64,000 nt of DNA from NCBI GenBank assembly GCA_003214815.1, contig QCLE01000003.1, forward strand, positions 62,001 through 126,000. Reading direction: 5' to 3'. Origin of the DNA: Prochlorococcus sp. AG-412-J13. Lineage in GTDB: Bacteria > Cyanobacteriota > Cyanobacteriia > PCC-6307 > Cyanobiaceae. The position numbers and the translations under genes were made by a program. The notes under the pieces are model-generated. The model did not search any database. It was not told the origin of the DNA and was given only the letters and a program-made list of their open reading frames with translations. Positions 62,713 through 64,000 of the stretch are shown here, piece after piece; the first letter of the stretch is position 1, and every line of letters starts with the position of its first letter.

Positions 62713-62832
62713 GTGGAGAAAGCTTTAGTTAACTTTTTTTACTGGTTACTAATAAGATCAGCCGAATCTCATTATGGCGAATCATTGGTATCTGCAGAAG
62801 TTCCCTCTAATTCAATCAAAAGTTTTTCTTGA
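62713..62832 (+). CDS. 39-aa small protein
   Basis: GTG start; MEKALVNFFYWLLIRSAESHYGESLVSAEVPSNSIKSFS. Confidence 0.35.
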   Translation: MEKALVNFFYWLLIRSAESHYGESLVSAEVPSNSIKSFS

Positions 62833-62988
62833 TTTTAAAAAGTTTTTTATTTTAAGTTTTTAATATTTAAATTCATAGCTTTCTGAACATTGAATAACTT
62901 TTATAAGATAAGTTGGTTAATAATCTCTATTGCAAATAAAGATAAGATTGTTAATCTTGCACTTAAAGAAGATACTTAATTTCTTAAA

Positions 62989-63201
62989 GTGATGCAATTT
63001 GATCATTTTAATTCCCACCAAGATGATGGTCTCATGTCAATAGAAGATTTAAGGGCTTTACGTCTTCGAAAAAAGAAAATTGAAAGTGATAAGAAAGCCA
63101 GAAAATATATCCTGGAGATAAATCAAAGATATAGAAAAATGCTTGACCGCAAAAGTAATAACTTCTTAAGGAATATCAACCCTTTTAAAAAGGCCGCATA
63201 A
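62989..63201 (+). CDS. small basic conserved-looking protein
   Basis: 70 aa MMQFDHFNSHQDDGLMSIEDLRALRLRKKKIESDKKARKYILEINQRYRKML... Confidence 0.6.
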   Translation: MMQFDHFNSHQDDGLMSIEDLRALRLRKKKIESDKKARKYILEINQRYRKMLDRKSNNFLRNINPFKKAA

Positions 63202-63290
63202 ATTGTTAATCTTGATTTTGTTAATTTGTTTAACTTTGCATCTTTCAGAGTAAGATTTTAATGGTGTTTCTTTGGAAGAGTTTCACCAAG

Positions 63291-63316
63291 AGGGGTCAAT
63301 TTTGACCCCTTCTTTT
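63291..63316 (+). terminator. Rho-independent terminator
   Basis: AGGGGTCA-ATTT-TGACCCCT followed by TCTTTT. Confidence 0.75.
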
Positions 63317-63480
63317 ACGGAGATAGATTTTCATTGAAACTCGTTCTAAAAATAAAAATAATACTTTCCTAGAAGGTAAAAGTGATGTAAATCTTTTGTT
63401 TAAAGTTTGTTTTTACCACTTTATGAAAACCCTATATCTTCAACTAAATTCCCTCATTAAAAAAAGAGTAGTTTTAGCCA

Positions 63481-63747
63481 ATGGGTCATATACCTAAATT
63501 TATAGCCTTTTTTCAACAATTATAATTTTTTCATTTGCGATTTTTATTTTCTTCACCTACGAGTTGGGGATTCTACAAAGAAGTCAAAACTAAGATTTTA
63601 TAGGTCAATATTTGTGCCCAAGATTTAGAAGGAGTAGCTATTTCGATCAATAAATGGTGGAAGAGAAGATATCAAGAATACAAAATCAGAGTAGTTTCTA
63701 AAAAAGAATTTGAACTAGTAAAAATTCAAGAGCAGCAAAAGGATTAA
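63481..63747 (+). pseudogene. decayed small protein gene with two in-frame stops
   Basis: One frame: MGHIPKFIAFFQQL*FFHLRFLFSSPTSWGFYKEVKTKIL*VNICAQDLEGVAISINKWWKRRYQEYKIRVVSKKEFELVKIQEQQKD*. Confidence 0.5.
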
Positions 63748-63826
63748 TCAAAGTATTCTTTGGTAAATTTTGATGCTAAATATTTAAATTAGGCAGCTAA
63801 TATAAATACATTACATTAATAAATAA

Positions 63827-63982
63827 ATGAACTCTGCATTTTCAAAAGTATCAAATTTAAAATTTAACAGACTTTCTAAAATATCTATTACTCTCACATC
63901 ATCAACTTTCTTCTTTTATGCCTTGGGTCAAGCTCCAATTTTTAAAAATATTCTTGCAGGTGCCTTCTCTTGTTCTGGCTAA
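63827..63982 (+). CDS. 51-aa small protein
   Basis: MNSAFSKVSNLKFNRLSKISITLTSSTFFFYALGQAPIFKNILAGAFSCSG. Confidence 0.5.
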   Translation: MNSAFSKVSNLKFNRLSKISITLTSSTFFFYALGQAPIFKNILAGAFSCSG

Positions 63983-64000
63983 ATAAAAAACTCTTTTTTT

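Noticed and set aside
1-64000. CRISPR array, transposase/IS, prophage, rRNA
   Set aside because: No regularly spaced repeats, transposase/integrase motifs, structural phage genes or rRNA-like sequence seen

Overview
AT-rich chromosomal window that looks like high-light-adapted Prochlorococcus. The call rests on gene content and order: kaiB-kaiC next to rplU/rpmA with no kaiA, nblS, the bamA-lpxC-fabZ-lpxA-lpxB block, hli genes, desA-type desaturases, and many cyanobacterial conserved hypotheticals. Positions ~1-44.5 kb are dense core genome with one tRNA-Val(GAC). From ~44.5 kb to the end the window becomes a low-density accessory region. It holds many 30-60 aa single-TM or small acidic ORFs that the ORF track misses, three hli genes, two desaturases, several decayed genes and a few GC-richer, hairpin-rich intergenic segments. 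The most interesting observations are: (1) a photolyase/cryptochrome-like protein with the FAD domain at the N-terminus and an apparent Rossmann-like half after it (apparent circular permutation); (2) an adenylation-domain-only NAD-dependent DNA ligase relic beside it, interrupted by two in-frame stops but no frameshift; (3) a GC-rich pseudoknot-capable element upstream of a 33-aa DUF4278-like mini-ORF; (4) a three-hairpin candidate ncRNA near hli; (5) several other unannotated pseudogenes. No rRNA, transposase, integrase or CRISPR array was recognised. All family calls are from reading translations; no database search was run.
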